Assembly (NCBI GenBank): GCA_018398765.1 | Contig: JAHBMJ010003195.1 | Location: 1-12,325 of the forward strand | Source: Chromera velia | Lineage: Eukaryota > Sar > Chromeraceae | DNA length: 12,325 bases | Direction: 5' to 3' | In this document: positions 1 to 9,549 of the stretch, one piece after another | Numbering within the stretch: position 1 is the first letter of the stretch | How the letters are laid out: each line of letters opens with the position of its first letter | Translations under genes and position numbers: made by a program | The notes under the pieces: model-generated | What the model saw: only the letters and a program-made list of their open reading frames with translations | The model's database searches: none | Told to the model about the DNA's origin: nothing

Positions 1-18
1 CCCCCCCCCCCCCCCCCC
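1..18 (+). repeat. poly(C) run
   Basis: Eighteen C at the very start of the window. It may mark a contig edge or sequencing artefact rather than biology. Confidence 0.9.
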
Positions 19-286
19 GGGACTATGCCTCCCCCCCTCTGCTGCCGTCTTCCGATGGCAAACAAAACATGCAAACTGTTTGACATTCCCGCCATGCACT
101 CATTCATCCAGTCATCCAGTCTTTCAGTGCAATAGCAAGAACGAAGGAAGACGGCATGCGTGCCCGACTGCTACCGGGTCAAGCAAGCAAGAAAGAAAAA
201 GAGGAAGTTAGACGTAATGAAACAAACAAAAGAGATCGATGCAAAGGAAAGGAGACGGGGGGAGAGAAGGCGGAGCCAACAACTCG

Positions 287-322
<36 letters not shown>
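287..322 (+). repeat. (GACA)9 tetranucleotide repeat
   Basis: Nine perfect GACA units inside a purine-rich block. Confidence 0.97.
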
Positions 323-396
323 CGAAGGAAGAAAGGAAGAGCAGAAAAAGTGCAGGCACATAAACGGGATGACGTAAGTAAAGACGAAAGGAAGAA

Positions 397-420
397 GAAA
401 GAAAGAAAGAAAGAAAGAAA
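397..420 (+). repeat. (GAAA)6 tetranucleotide repeat
   Basis: Six perfect GAAA units in a longer homopurine-rich stretch. Confidence 0.97.
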
Positions 421-1935
421 TGATGGAAGGAAAAGGCCAGAAAAGAGGCAGAAGGAGAAAGGAGAAACGAGAAGAAACAAAAGAAAGACAGAAAGAAGAG
501 AGCACATGGACATACACGAGAGCAAAACCGCCATAAACAGAGAGGGGAGAAGAAAAGAAATGGGAGAAGAAATGGAGGGGAAGTCAATGCGTGGGTGAGG
601 TGGGAGCGTATACGGATTTTGTGATTTTCGATGGATCGAAAAATCTTTTGTTGTCCCTCACACTTGGTCAGAAAGATGACAGGCGAATGACAGTGAGAGG
701 AAGTGGAGAGTGAGTAGGACACTGAAAAATCAGGATCACTCGCTTTTCAGTTTCGCTTTGTTTCTTTCTTTCTTTGTTTTTGAGCATCGCTTCATCCACC
801 TTAATCAAATCACAGTGGTGCCAGACAAGAAAGACAAATGTGCCAAACGGCTTCAACGGTCAAAATGGAATAAAGACGAATTTTTTTCTGGCGATTTTCC
901 TTTCACCACCCACGCTCTATTTTCGTTCTTCTCTCTGTTCAATTCTTCTCCAAATTTACAAAGCCCTTCTTTCTTCCGAGTGGCGGCGCATGAATAAGCG
1001 AGCGACGGTGGGGGGGCCCTCCATGAATGAGAGAGGACGGACGGACACTGCGTTGTTGAGTCGAGCGAGGACCGGAGGCGTCGATTTGCCCCCACTAGGG
1101 CCAGCCTTCCGTGTGCAGGCTTGCTTGCTTGCACGTTTGCCTGCCTGCCAGGCAGTGCTCTCTCTCGCAGTGCACCTCCCCGACTGACCGTGGTCTCACT
1201 CACTCACTGCACAAATGAAGCAAGTGAATGAAGCAGCTGCTCGCCTTTTCCTTTCTCTGTCCTTCTCTGCATACACAGTCGTCGGTCTGCGAAGAGGTGG
1301 TGTGAGTAGACGAAATAAGTGTGACAACGATAGGTGTTTCATTCAGATTGTGGTCGCTGTGTGAGTTGATTCAACAGAGCACACGGTACACCGATAGAAG
1401 GAAGAGAAGACAGTTGCTCTCACACACCATACAAACACCAGAAAGAGACAATGGGGGAGCAGCAAGAAGCACAAGAAAGAAACAGACAGCATCTAATTCA
1501 TCATCACTGTTCGGCTCAACAGAAGAGAGGATGGAAGGGAGTGAGAGGAAGGGGATCGATCGATCCATTCACGCATGCATTATCGAGGCTGGGTCAAGGC
1601 ATGCAGGCGAACTGTCCCCCCCTCTCCCACCCCTTCATTCTCGCTTGCTCGCCGGCCAGCCACCTGTCTTGTGTTGCCGCTTTCCTGTTCGCTTGTTCAA
1701 GGACAGACAGAAACAGTGAAATAGACAAATCAGTGTGAGTGAGACGAAAGAAGAAAAGAAGAATGAGAGGGACACTTGACATTGAGAATGAATGATATGA
1801 ATCAATGTAGCTAATGACGGAAGACGGAAGGGAGACAGAGATACAGACCGATGGTACATATGCACACACAGGCACATGTACGTAGAAAAACAATCTAAAG
1901 TTTGCCTATAGAGTTTGCGGCGGGTTTCCCTTTCC

Positions 1936-1963
1936 TTCATTCATTCATTCATTCATTCATTCA
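1936..1963 (+). repeat. (TTCA)7 tetranucleotide repeat
   Basis: Seven perfect TTCA units. TTCA is the reverse complement of the TGAA unit seen at 11427-11470. Confidence 0.97.
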
Positions 1964-2614
1964 AAGCACATGACTGACTCGACACATCCACACGGTCATA
2001 CACGCTCTTCTCCCTCTTCTGTCTCTGTCTCCTCTTCACCTTTCTTCCTCCCGTCCTCCCTTTTTGATCACTTTCCTTCCTCCGTAGGCACTTTTCATTT
2101 CCTTCGCAATCTCTGTCTCGCGCACTCCAGTCGATGCGACTCTTATCGGACCCTCTGCATTTGATTTCTTCTCTTCTTTCAGCCAACGAATCCCCCCCCT
2201 TCTGCCTGCGTTGTGTGATGCTGCTCACTTCCGAAAGGAAGGTAGACAGCTTTCAGTCAGTCAGTCTGACTGCCTGCCTAGGCCCATCCAGCCATCGAGG
2301 GGAGAGAAGAACAGAGAGAAACCATCCATGCAGAGGGGGGGGGAGGCATGGTGGCGCACTGCAGCAAGTGGATGGAGCATCGTCCCTCCCTCCCTCCAAC
2401 TTTCTGGTCAGTCAGAGGGGTTCTTTCTTTCGCTTAATTGTTGTGGTCGGTCTTCTCTTCTTCGGGTGCACACACAGACATAGGAAGTCAGGCAGGAAGA
2501 AAGCGGGGAAGCAAAAGCAGACAAACCACCGAGGGACGATGACGGCAAACCACCCACCTTTGTTGGTTGCCGGTCCTTGCGGATTCCTTTTCTGCATTCA
2601 TGCCTGCCTGCCGT

Positions 2615-2634
2615 CCTTCCTTCCTTCCTTCCTT
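2615..2634 (+). repeat. (CCTT)5 tetranucleotide repeat
   Basis: Five CCTT units next to a short TGCC repeat. Confidence 0.95.
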
Positions 2635-3288
2635 GCGGCTGCACCCAATGCATCGTCCCTTGCAGAAGGGGAATGTTGAGAAAGACAGAAAGAAGCAAGA
2701 GGAAGAATTGGTGGACGGACCCGTCAAGCAAGCAAGACAAAGAAGGAAAGAAACATCAAGAGAGACCGAAAGAAACAAAATGAGCAGCCTCGGCCCCTCT
2801 GTGTATCGTTTCTTCCCTCCTGAGTTCTCTTTCTTTCTCTTTCCTCTTGGCTCTGACTCTACTCTCAGACGTCTGCACACCTGCTCTCCCCCTCTCTCCC
2901 TTCTCACTGGCCGACTTCATTTTCCCCCTCTTTGTTCCTTCCTCTCTTCCATCCTGTTTCTGTATCCTCCTAAACATGGACGCGCACAAGAAAGATGCAT
3001 CCGCAAATCCGGGAAAGAGAATTCAGGAATCAGAAAGAAAGAAAACCAAAAAAAGAAGGAAAGGCGCCTCCACTCTCTCCTTGTCGTGCCTTCCGCCCCC
3101 CCGTCGCTCTTTCTTTCTCTACTTTCTTGCGTAGTTTTTCGAGCGTACTTTCTTTCAGCGACACACCCGTCAAATTTGTCGTTTCCTTCACTAAGCCCTT
3201 AGCCCTTCTCCTCTAATCTAATCGGGGGCTTCTTGTTCAGTGCTCTTCCCCTCCCTCCTGCTAGGATCGATCGTTCTACCTACAATTT

Positions 3289-3308
3289 CAAACAAACAAA
3301 CAAACAAA
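3289..3308 (+). repeat. CAAA tetranucleotide repeat
   Basis: About five CAAA units. Confidence 0.9.
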
Positions 3309-3495
3309 AAGAAGACAAAGAGAACAACAGCATAACGAAATCATCGCCCCCTCTCCAAATTCTCTCCTTCCTTCACACGATGCAAGAAGGCAGGCCATCC
3401 GTCAGACGGACTGAATGAATGTCGTCATTCATTTCTCCTTTCCTTTCCCTCCCCTTGCTCGCTCGCATTCGTGAATGTGTACAGGAAGGGAAGAA

Positions 3496-3513
3496 CAGCA
3501 GCAGCAGCAGCAG
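3496..3513 (+). repeat. (CAG)6 trinucleotide repeat
   Basis: Six CAG units in non-coding sequence, close to a CA dinucleotide run. Confidence 0.95.
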
Positions 3514-3530
3514 TAGGAAAAAGACCACTG

Positions 3531-3547
3531 ACACACACACACACACA
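3531..3547 (+). repeat. AC dinucleotide repeat
   Basis: About eight AC units. Confidence 0.93.
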
Positions 3548-4895
3548 AAGATCGAGGAAAGAAAAAGAAGAGACGGCGGAGAGATGGGGCGGGTTGAAGT
3601 GAAACAGAAGAGAGGCGCCAATTGCTGTCTTTCGGCCATTCGTTCATAAACAAAGGCAGAAAGAAGGAAGGAAGATTTGATTCATTGCAGAAGCACAGAC
3701 ACACACGGACACCGACAGGAGAAGAGAAGGGATGTGACGGGAGAAGAGCAGGCAGCCAAGACAAAACCAGGAATGGATGATCGAGGGAAAAGAAGGACGA
3801 GAAATTCACATACACTGATTGATTTGAATGTAATGCTCTTCTCCTTTGGAGTGACATATTAGTACTTCATTACATCGATCCATCCTCTCTTTCTTCCCTC
3901 CCTCTTTGTTCAGTTCCTCCTTAAGTTGAGAGACAGACCCAAACAGTCAGGGCCGTTTTCTTGACAATCGAAACAAAAGAGACAGACGTTCTCCCTCCGT
4001 CTCCCTTCCTGTCTTCTCTCTCCATCCCTCTCCTTTCTTCATGAAACAACGAAGCTGAGTGAGTCCCTATCACTGTCAGCTTTGTCAGGAGAGATGAAAG
4101 AGGAAGACGAAGCGGAAGACTTGCAAACAAACAAACATGGGGGGGGAGAGAGAAGAATTTATCGAAACGGACGCACGCATGCACATGATGTCGTGATAAA
4201 GAGACAGACAGTCGGGGGGAGGGGGAGAGAGAATGAAGGAAAGAAAGAGATAAAGAAGGGAGGAGCCAGGATTTCATTTCATCTTGCATCGCCATCAATC
4301 CATCCATCCATCATCATGGGTGATTGATCTTTCCATCATTCAAGCAATCCATCAATTCACTGATACAATTGTTCAATCAAAGTGCTCTTGCTTTCCTTCC
4401 TTGTCCTGTCTTGTCTTGCCTCTTCCATCTTTTCGTCGTGGGCAATTCGAACGTTCCTCTGGCAAGGGAGGGAAGGAGAGGCAACAGGGAGGAACGCTCT
4501 GACCGAGCTGAACCGGCACTTTCCTATCCTTCGTTTCTTCCTTCGTTTGCATAGGATCGGGCGAGCTTGGCATAACAGAGACAGAAAGAAAGGGAAGAAA
4601 GAACGGGAAGTAAGTAGGACACAAAAGAGAGACAAAGACAATGAGAAGACAGAAAGAAAGAATGCCAACACTCGACCCCGCCAGCCCTCGATTCGAAGAA
4701 CGCTGCCTGTCCTGTCTACCTCTTGCCACCTGTCCCCTGCCGCTTTTCACCAAACACCCCACGGGCATTCCATTCGTCCCTTCTCTATGTTTGTGTGTAT
4801 GTCTCTCACTTCTCTTTCCTTCAACACCAGGTAGTCACTCATCCATCAACTTTCCTCTACACCCACCGACATGACCGTGATGGCCAAATGCATGG

Positions 4896-4912
4896 ATCAA
4901 TCAATCAATCAA
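4896..4912 (+). repeat. ATCA tetranucleotide repeat
   Basis: Four ATCA units followed by diverged ATTC-type copies. Confidence 0.9.
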
Positions 4913-5509
4913 TTATTCATAAAGATCATTCAATTATTCAGAAAGGATCACCTTCGTTCATAAACTCCGCCCCGGTCTTCTTCCTTCTCTCTCTTCCCGC
5001 CAACAAGAGTCCCTCCTTAACAAACGAAGAGAGCATTGCTCTTTCTGACAGTCAGTTTCCCTTCATTTCATTCGATTTCTTTCATTCATTCCTTTCCTTC
5101 ATTCCCCCCCCCCAAAGGGCAGGAGCCCCTCATTCAACGGAAGACACCCTCATGGATCTCTCTCTGTTTTGTACGACAAGAAACGTCAGTGTCGGTTTGG
5201 AAGAAGCGCCGAGCATTCATTCATTTACTCACACTTTTCCCCCTTACCCATCCATCCCCAGTAAATAGTTGTCATCCCGGTTGATCCATTCATTTATCCG
5301 ACCTCTCCTCTACTCATTTCACCAACGGCCGCGTGGTGTTTGGGGTGGATGCCGTCTTTCTTTTTCTCCTCCTCCTCCTCCCTTTTCCAAACCACTTAAT
5401 TCCTTCTGACCAAACATCCAACACAGCATCCCCCCCCCTTCCCTAAACAATCTGTCAAGGCATCCTCCTTTCACTCCCTCCTTCACTCACACTCCTTACA
5501 CACACACTG

Positions 5510-5529
5510 ACTCACTCACTCACTCACTC
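5510..5529 (+). repeat. (ACTC)5 tetranucleotide repeat
   Basis: Five ACTC units in a pyrimidine-rich stretch just past the 3' end of the HAD-like gene. Confidence 0.94.
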
Positions 5530-5675
5530 ATCTGGCGCTTCCTTCCTTCTTTCAACACATTTCTTCATTCCTTTCTTCCACCTCTCCTCGTCTCGTTCGT
5601 TCTCTTGAATTGCCTGCCTTTCTCACTCCTCCCAATTCTCCCTTTCCACTTAATTCCTCCCGCACTACCACAAAG

Positions 5676-5898
5676 TCACCCGAAGGCCTCACCGGAGGAC
5701 GGCGAAGGAGCAGGGGGCGGTGTCGGGGGAGCAGGAGGAGCCCCCTCGGACCCTCCTGAGGAGGACGAGGAGGAGGATTCAGGAGACGGCGCTCCCTTCG
5801 GCGCTCCCGTGTGCACACAGAGGTCCAGGCCTGCGTTGTGCCTTGCCACGTTCGGGAAGACATCGGCGAGGAGGAAATGTTCCTGCAGACAGAGAAGA

Positions 5899-5936
<38 letters not shown>

Positions 5937-6506
5937 ATGTGTGTGTGTGTGTTGATTTACCTACCCGCCGTCCGGTACACATCGATACATACTGAGAAGC
6001 GAAGACAGAATATGCACCTGTTTTCCTCACCGTCGAAATGAAAGAAGCGTCCCACTGTCAGACGAAGGTCCCGAAAAGTGAACTTTCGATAGCTGTCAAG
6101 CAAGGCAGATCCCAGAATCACTCGCGAAGGCGAGAAGCAGAGGGAGACAATATACAGCTAGCTAAGAACCGGAAGGAGAAAGAACGCGCGCATGAGCGGA
6201 GCCCGACAGACAAGTAGACAGCACCCGAAGACGAAAAAAAAAAAAACGGAAGCTCCTGCACAGACAGGGGGGGGCAGACCTTCAGCAGATCCCTGAGCGA
6301 AGGCATCTCAACAAACTTCAGCGACTTCGCCACCAGCCGGGAGTTGCCCCAGGCCTCCTCCTGCCTGCACTCACATTACCAATTATATTCATCACTCTCT
6401 GGATGATAAATACACAAACAGGTCTTTTTACACACACGCCACAAGCTTCAGTGACTCGCACAAGTGAATTCTTCTGTGCGTTATGAATGTGGGTGCTTGT
6501 TTGTCC

Positions 6507-6547
<41 letters not shown>

Positions 6548-9298
6548 CTCTCCTTCGTGCAACAAGGCACACAGGGAGAAGCACAGACAAAACGTATCCG
6601 TATGCATTGATGTGATACGTGTCTATCCTTTTACGCCGGTTTGTATGACAAACATGTCGGAAAACTTCTTCAGGCAAATAACCAGGGAAGGCACCCAACC
6701 GGAAAGACAATCCCCCCCTCACTTGGACTGTACCAGACGAGAAAGAGCCCAAAAGGCTAAAAACAACCAGATAGATATTAATGCAATTCCAAAAACCCCC
6801 TACACTCCATTTACATGTCCACTGAAGCCCCCGACTCACTTGGCAACAGCGAATACTGCATTTCTCTCGTGGTAGGAGTCACCGAAGGATGCCACACAGA
6901 TGTCTTCCGAGTCGGTCGCACTCGGAGAGGACACGGGAGAGCAAGATGAAGAGGAGGAAGAAGGAGCACTCGTGCTCGCACTGTCGGGCTGTTGGGCAGC
7001 AGTCGAGGAGGAGGCGGGGGAATCGGAGTCGGTTGGGCCCTCTGAAGGACAGACAGGGGAAGGGGAAGGGGAAGACGCCACGTCAGATTCTTCTTCAGAT
7101 GTGTTGTCCTCATCCTTTCCTCCCTCCTTTGCCTTCCCGTCCTTCTTCACCTGCTCGCCATCCTCTTTCACCGTCTCTTTCTCCGTCTGGGCGCTCTGCT
7201 GGGACACAGAAGACGCCTGCTGCTGCTGCTGCTGCTGCTGAGGCTGAGGTTGAGAGAGGAGGGCAACACCCCCCAGGGTGGGAAGGGGTGATCTCGCATA
7301 CTCCTTCTCTCGTTCCTTCTCCCTTTCCCTGTCTCTCCGCACCACAGAAATGAACTCATCGATAACGGTCTCGAAAGTTCGAAGCTGCACAGTCGATTGA
7401 ACAAAAAAAAGGCAAGAATCAAAGGACAATCGGAATCAGAGAGGCAGACCAAATTTTGATGCGTCCTTGCGTGCGTCAAAAGAGAGGCAAGAATCAAAGG
7501 ATAGTCGGAACCAAAGAGGCAGAACAAGAAGTTCTCTCGAAGGACACGAGACTGTGGAAGAGGGCTGCCGAACAGGTGAATCTACGTCTACTGCACTCTC
7601 TCAACTAGCTCTCTTAATTTGATCGTTCGCACGCAGACGAGGAAAGCGAACATGGAGAAATCCTACCAAGGCGAAACAAACGTGCTTTCGAATAACGTGA
7701 AAAAAAGTAAAGAGGCCCAAAATAGAAATGCCTAGCGAGTGAACGGAAAGACTTGCAGACCATATTCCTTCACACACAGGCCCACCTTCCAGTCTGCAGG
7801 GTTGGAGTAGCCCAGAGGCTCCCATCTCGCACGTGCTGAGACGATACGCAGTTGGGACACCAGGGGCAGGAGGTTCGGCATGAACTTCGCGCACGACATC
7901 TCGACCCAGTTGGGACGGGCGTTTGTCACAATCACGACCTCCCCCCATGCACATGCCATCTCGAGAGTCAATCTGCAGGCATCTGCCATGGCGTTGAGGT
8001 CACTCTTCATCTCCTCTGAGAGGACACACGAGGCATCCAGCTTCTGGTTCTGTTGGTACAGCCAAGTGCTGGGCAGGAGGGTGTCATCCCTGTAGGCAGA
8101 CATGAGAAGAGGGTGCAAGAAACACATTCCGCAACAATTCAAAAGCAGTTTATTTATCTGGGTGAAAAGGCAGGGGGGAAGAAAAGGAAGACAGGCGCAA
8201 CTGAACTCGGAGAGAAGCAACCTGAGGGCACAGCACGCCACATTCTACATCGGGCTTTCTGAAAGAAAAGCTGTCCCTCTCGCCATGTAATTGAAGAAAA
8301 GAGAAAGGCTTATGCTCGGAGAGGGGGAAAAGAAGGCAGTTGAACAAGGAGACGAGACGACAAAAACGGAGATCGAAAGGGAAGCAAGGGAAAAGGTGCT
8401 GAAAAGAGAAACAAACAAACGAAAAACAAGCGGAAAGGAGATCTTAGAGGAGCAACTGTCGCCCCCTCATGGTGTGCTGATATAGCTCGACAATCGTGGA
8501 AAGGGAAGAAAGGAGAAGGAAAAGTCGAACAAAAAAAATGTCCTTCTGTACTCACCAGTCGAAGATGAAGAGGGTGGGGAGGGAAGGGTTCTTGAAGAAG
8601 GCGCTCTCCAGGTACTCTGCAGAAGAGGAACGAGGACTCACAGGGGATTCTTCTCCCGGAGTCGTCGGTTCCTCAGTGCTGACATCGGTCGCCACTTCGA
8701 GAAGATCGTGAGATCGAGAGAACCCAGTTCGCTGAACGCTTCCTGGTTTATCAACAGAAGAAAAGTCTGTTCTCTCGCAAGCTGTGGTGACGGGCTCCTG
8801 GCCTACTGCAGCAGCTGCAGCAGCCTGGACTTCGGCAGACTCAGGGGGGAGTGTCAGGCGCATTTTCTCACTGGGGGGAAACCAAGGAATTGGCACTTTT
8901 CCCTCTTTCCTCTGATCCTTGGAATTGGAAAAAGGCTTTTTAGTCTCACGCAGACGATCCCATAAATACACGCAACGAAGATATTCACTGCCGGCCCTGC
9001 ATGAGAGAACTTATGTACAGCCGATCCGAAACAAACGGAATCTGAGAAGGAGAGAACGTCGAAGAGCCAGTACAAAAGAATCCAAAGAGAAGGTGAAAGC
9101 ATACGCTACTGTCTTTTCGTCTCGAGAAATTTTGGGAATTTCGATCTGCAGGCCGGGGGCCACGTCAATCTGCACGTGGTGAAAGGCATGCCACGGCCAC
9201 TGAATGCAATCCGCGAGAGCCGTGGCCGAGCCAATTAAAGGTTTTCTATTGGACGCGCGCGCATCGCGCGCGCAACAGGAATCGACGAAAGTTTCCAT
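5676..9298 (-). CDS. HAD-like hydrolase, six exons, about 591 aa
   Basis: Spliced model on the minus strand: exons 9298-9105, 8996-8556, 8089-7786, 7384-6840, 6364-6280 and 5882-5676. They total 1776 nt, with phases agreeing at all five junctions and a TGA stop at 5678-5676. HAD motifs seen: motif I D211-W-D213-D-T215, the nucleophile loop built across an intron; motif II V-V-I-V-T267-N; a candidate motif III lysine in D-W-K313; and motif IV G481-D482-S-x-x-E486-R. HAD enzymes are mostly Mg-dependent phosphohydrolases that form an aspartyl-phosphate; the substrate here cannot be read. Residues about 330-470 are a low-complexity Arg/Glu, Gln, Ser, Pro and acidic insert between motifs III and IV. 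The segment K-S-L-K-F-V-E after motif IV and the stretch ending G-L-D-L also look conserved in style. The C-terminus is Ser/Pro/Gly-rich. No signal peptide or membrane segment is evident. The least certain parts are the first exon and the donor at 6279 (GTCTGC). The start is the first ATG after an in-frame stop; a further upstream exon is possible. Confidence 0.82.
5883..6279 (-). other. intron 5 of the HAD-like gene (397 nt)
   Basis: Donor GTCTGC after L-R-D-L-L-K is unusual beyond the GT; the acceptor GTCTGCAG is good. Phase 0 joins K to E-H-F-L-L-A-D-V. The intron contains a 13-A run on the plus strand and a long GT repeat. Confidence 0.65.
5901..5951 (+). repeat. GT microsatellite, interrupted
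   Basis: Fifteen TG units from 5901 to 5930, an interruption (cgtgttat), then five to six more GT units. It lies in intron 5 of the HAD-like gene close to the acceptor, so on the transcribed sense it is a CA repeat next to the splice site. Confidence 0.95.
6365..6839 (-). other. intron 4 of the HAD-like gene (475 nt)
   Basis: Donor GTGAGT after G-C-C-A-A and acceptor GAGTGCAG. The split codon becomes AAG (Lys), followed by Q-E-E-A-W-G-N-S-R-L. The acceptor has a poor pyrimidine tract, but the joined frame is open and continues a sensible protein. A long CT microsatellite lies inside. Confidence 0.75.
6507..6552 (+). repeat. CT microsatellite, interrupted
   Basis: CT repeats with a single G and an extra C interrupting them, inside intron 4 of the HAD-like gene. 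The transcribed sense is a GA repeat. Confidence 0.93.
7217..7240 (+). repeat. (CTG)8 trinucleotide repeat, coding for poly-Gln on the minus strand
   Basis: Eight CTG units read as CAG on the coding strand and give eight consecutive glutamines inside the low-complexity insert of the HAD-like protein. Such a tract may be length-polymorphic. Confidence 0.95.
7411..7452. repeat. 42-bp direct repeat, copy 1
   Basis: Begins GGCAAGAATCAAAGGA. It matches 7486-7527 at 37 of 42 positions with a 75-bp offset. Both copies lie within intron 3 of the HAD-like gene. Confidence 0.92.
7486..7527. repeat. 42-bp direct repeat, copy 2
   Basis: Partner of the copy at 7411-7452, with five substitutions and no indels, which points to a local duplication within the intron. 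Confidence 0.92.
8090..8555 (-). other. intron 2 of the HAD-like gene (466 nt), splitting motif I
   Basis: Perfect donor GTGAGT and acceptor TGCCTACAG. Exon 2 ends GACTG and exon 3 begins GGATGACACC, which together encode D-W-D-D-T, the HAD nucleophile motif. Without splicing the frame stops immediately after F-D-W. Exact restoration of a catalytic motif is strong support for this intron. Confidence 0.93.
8997..9104 (-). other. intron 1 of the HAD-like gene (108 nt)
   Basis: Donor GTATGC and acceptor CATGCAG, with a strongly pyrimidine-rich interior. It joins a phase-2 exon end (GC) to G, making an alanine codon. A TAA in the reading frame of exon 2 lies just inside the intron, so exon 2 needs either this splice or a later ATG at 8863. 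If the ATG at 8863 were the true start, the protein would lack its first 109 residues. Confidence 0.55.
9255..9273. other. perfect GC hairpin / alternating purine-pyrimidine tract
   Basis: Eight alternating G and C bases pair with eight on the other side of an ATC loop. The 19-nt element can form a hairpin and has Z-DNA-prone alternation. In the model it is inside the first exon of the HAD-like gene, coding A-R-D-A-R-A. Confidence 0.8.
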
Positions 9299-9549
9299 GA
9301 GGCAAACTTTGAGCAGACTGCATGATCGTCAATCTCATATACTGAATCCTTTGGGACAGAAACGCCTTCGAATACTGCAGGAGATTAGATTGCTTACTCC
9401 TTTGTGCTTGTGCGTTATTCATACTCAGATTCAGACTGGTGAGTACTTCACTGTGTCCCTGACAGAAATCTCTTTCTTTCACAACTTCAGACTAGCTGAT
9501 AAGTTCAGTTTCCCGTGTATCTCTGTCCTGTATCACCTTGTACGTCCCG
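9299..9549. promoter_or_regulatory. divergent intergenic region, candidate bidirectional promoter
   Basis: The 251 bp separate the proposed ATG of the minus-strand HAD-like gene (9298) from the proposed ATG of the plus-strand ankyrin gene (9550). A TATA-like CATATAC lies at 9336-9342, about 40 bp before the HAD start (GTATATG in that orientation). No other known promoter element stands out. If either gene has an unrecognised upstream exon, the true promoter region is smaller or elsewhere. Confidence 0.45.

Larger units (their letters stand above)
1..5675. other. gene-poor, low-complexity intergenic region
   Basis: No open frame here has a recognisable domain, balanced composition or splice-supported continuation. 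The frames that exist are translations of GAAA/GGAA-type or CTTT/TCCT-type DNA, giving Lys/Arg/Glu-rich or Ser/Phe/Leu-rich peptides. The region alternates purine-rich stretches (for example about 180-600, 3480-3790 and 4085-4260) with pyrimidine-rich stretches (about 1920-2210, 2800-2960 and 4960-5660). The 3' untranslated region of the HAD-like gene presumably occupies some of the right end. No tRNA, rRNA or CRISPR structure was seen. Confidence 0.75.
7385..7785 (-). other. intron 3 of the HAD-like gene (401 nt)
   Basis: Donor GTGGGC directly after the A-D-W-K codons; acceptor CTGTGCAG preceded by a T-rich tract. Phase 0 on both sides, giving D-W-K joined to L-R-T-F-E. It contains a pair of 42-bp direct repeats, listed separately. 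Confidence 0.75.

Noticed and set aside
287-420. CRISPR-like array
   Set aside because: The repeats are contiguous tetranucleotides without unique spacers; this is microsatellite DNA.
4438-4700. Possible tRNA B-box-like words (ATTCGAA)
   Set aside because: No A box at suitable spacing and no cloverleaf could be formed by eye.
156-5284. Many open frames of 60-210 codons on both strands
   Set aside because: They overlap one another in several frames, are made of simple-sequence peptides (Lys/Arg/Glu or Ser/Phe/Leu/Pro runs) and show no domain or splice-supported continuation.
6483-6875. Plus-strand open frame of 130 codons
   Set aside because: It begins with a CT-repeat translation and lies antisense to an intron of the HAD-like gene and the 3' end of one exon.
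6889-7353. Plus-strand frames antisense to the HAD-like exon
   Set aside because: They are shadows of the biased codon content of the low-complexity insert; the minus strand carries the conserved motif and correct splice sites.
7880-8290. Plus-strand small frames opposite HAD-like exon 3 and intron 2
   Set aside because: The minus strand encodes the conserved V-V-I-V-T-N motif and has matching splice borders; the plus-strand frames show nothing.
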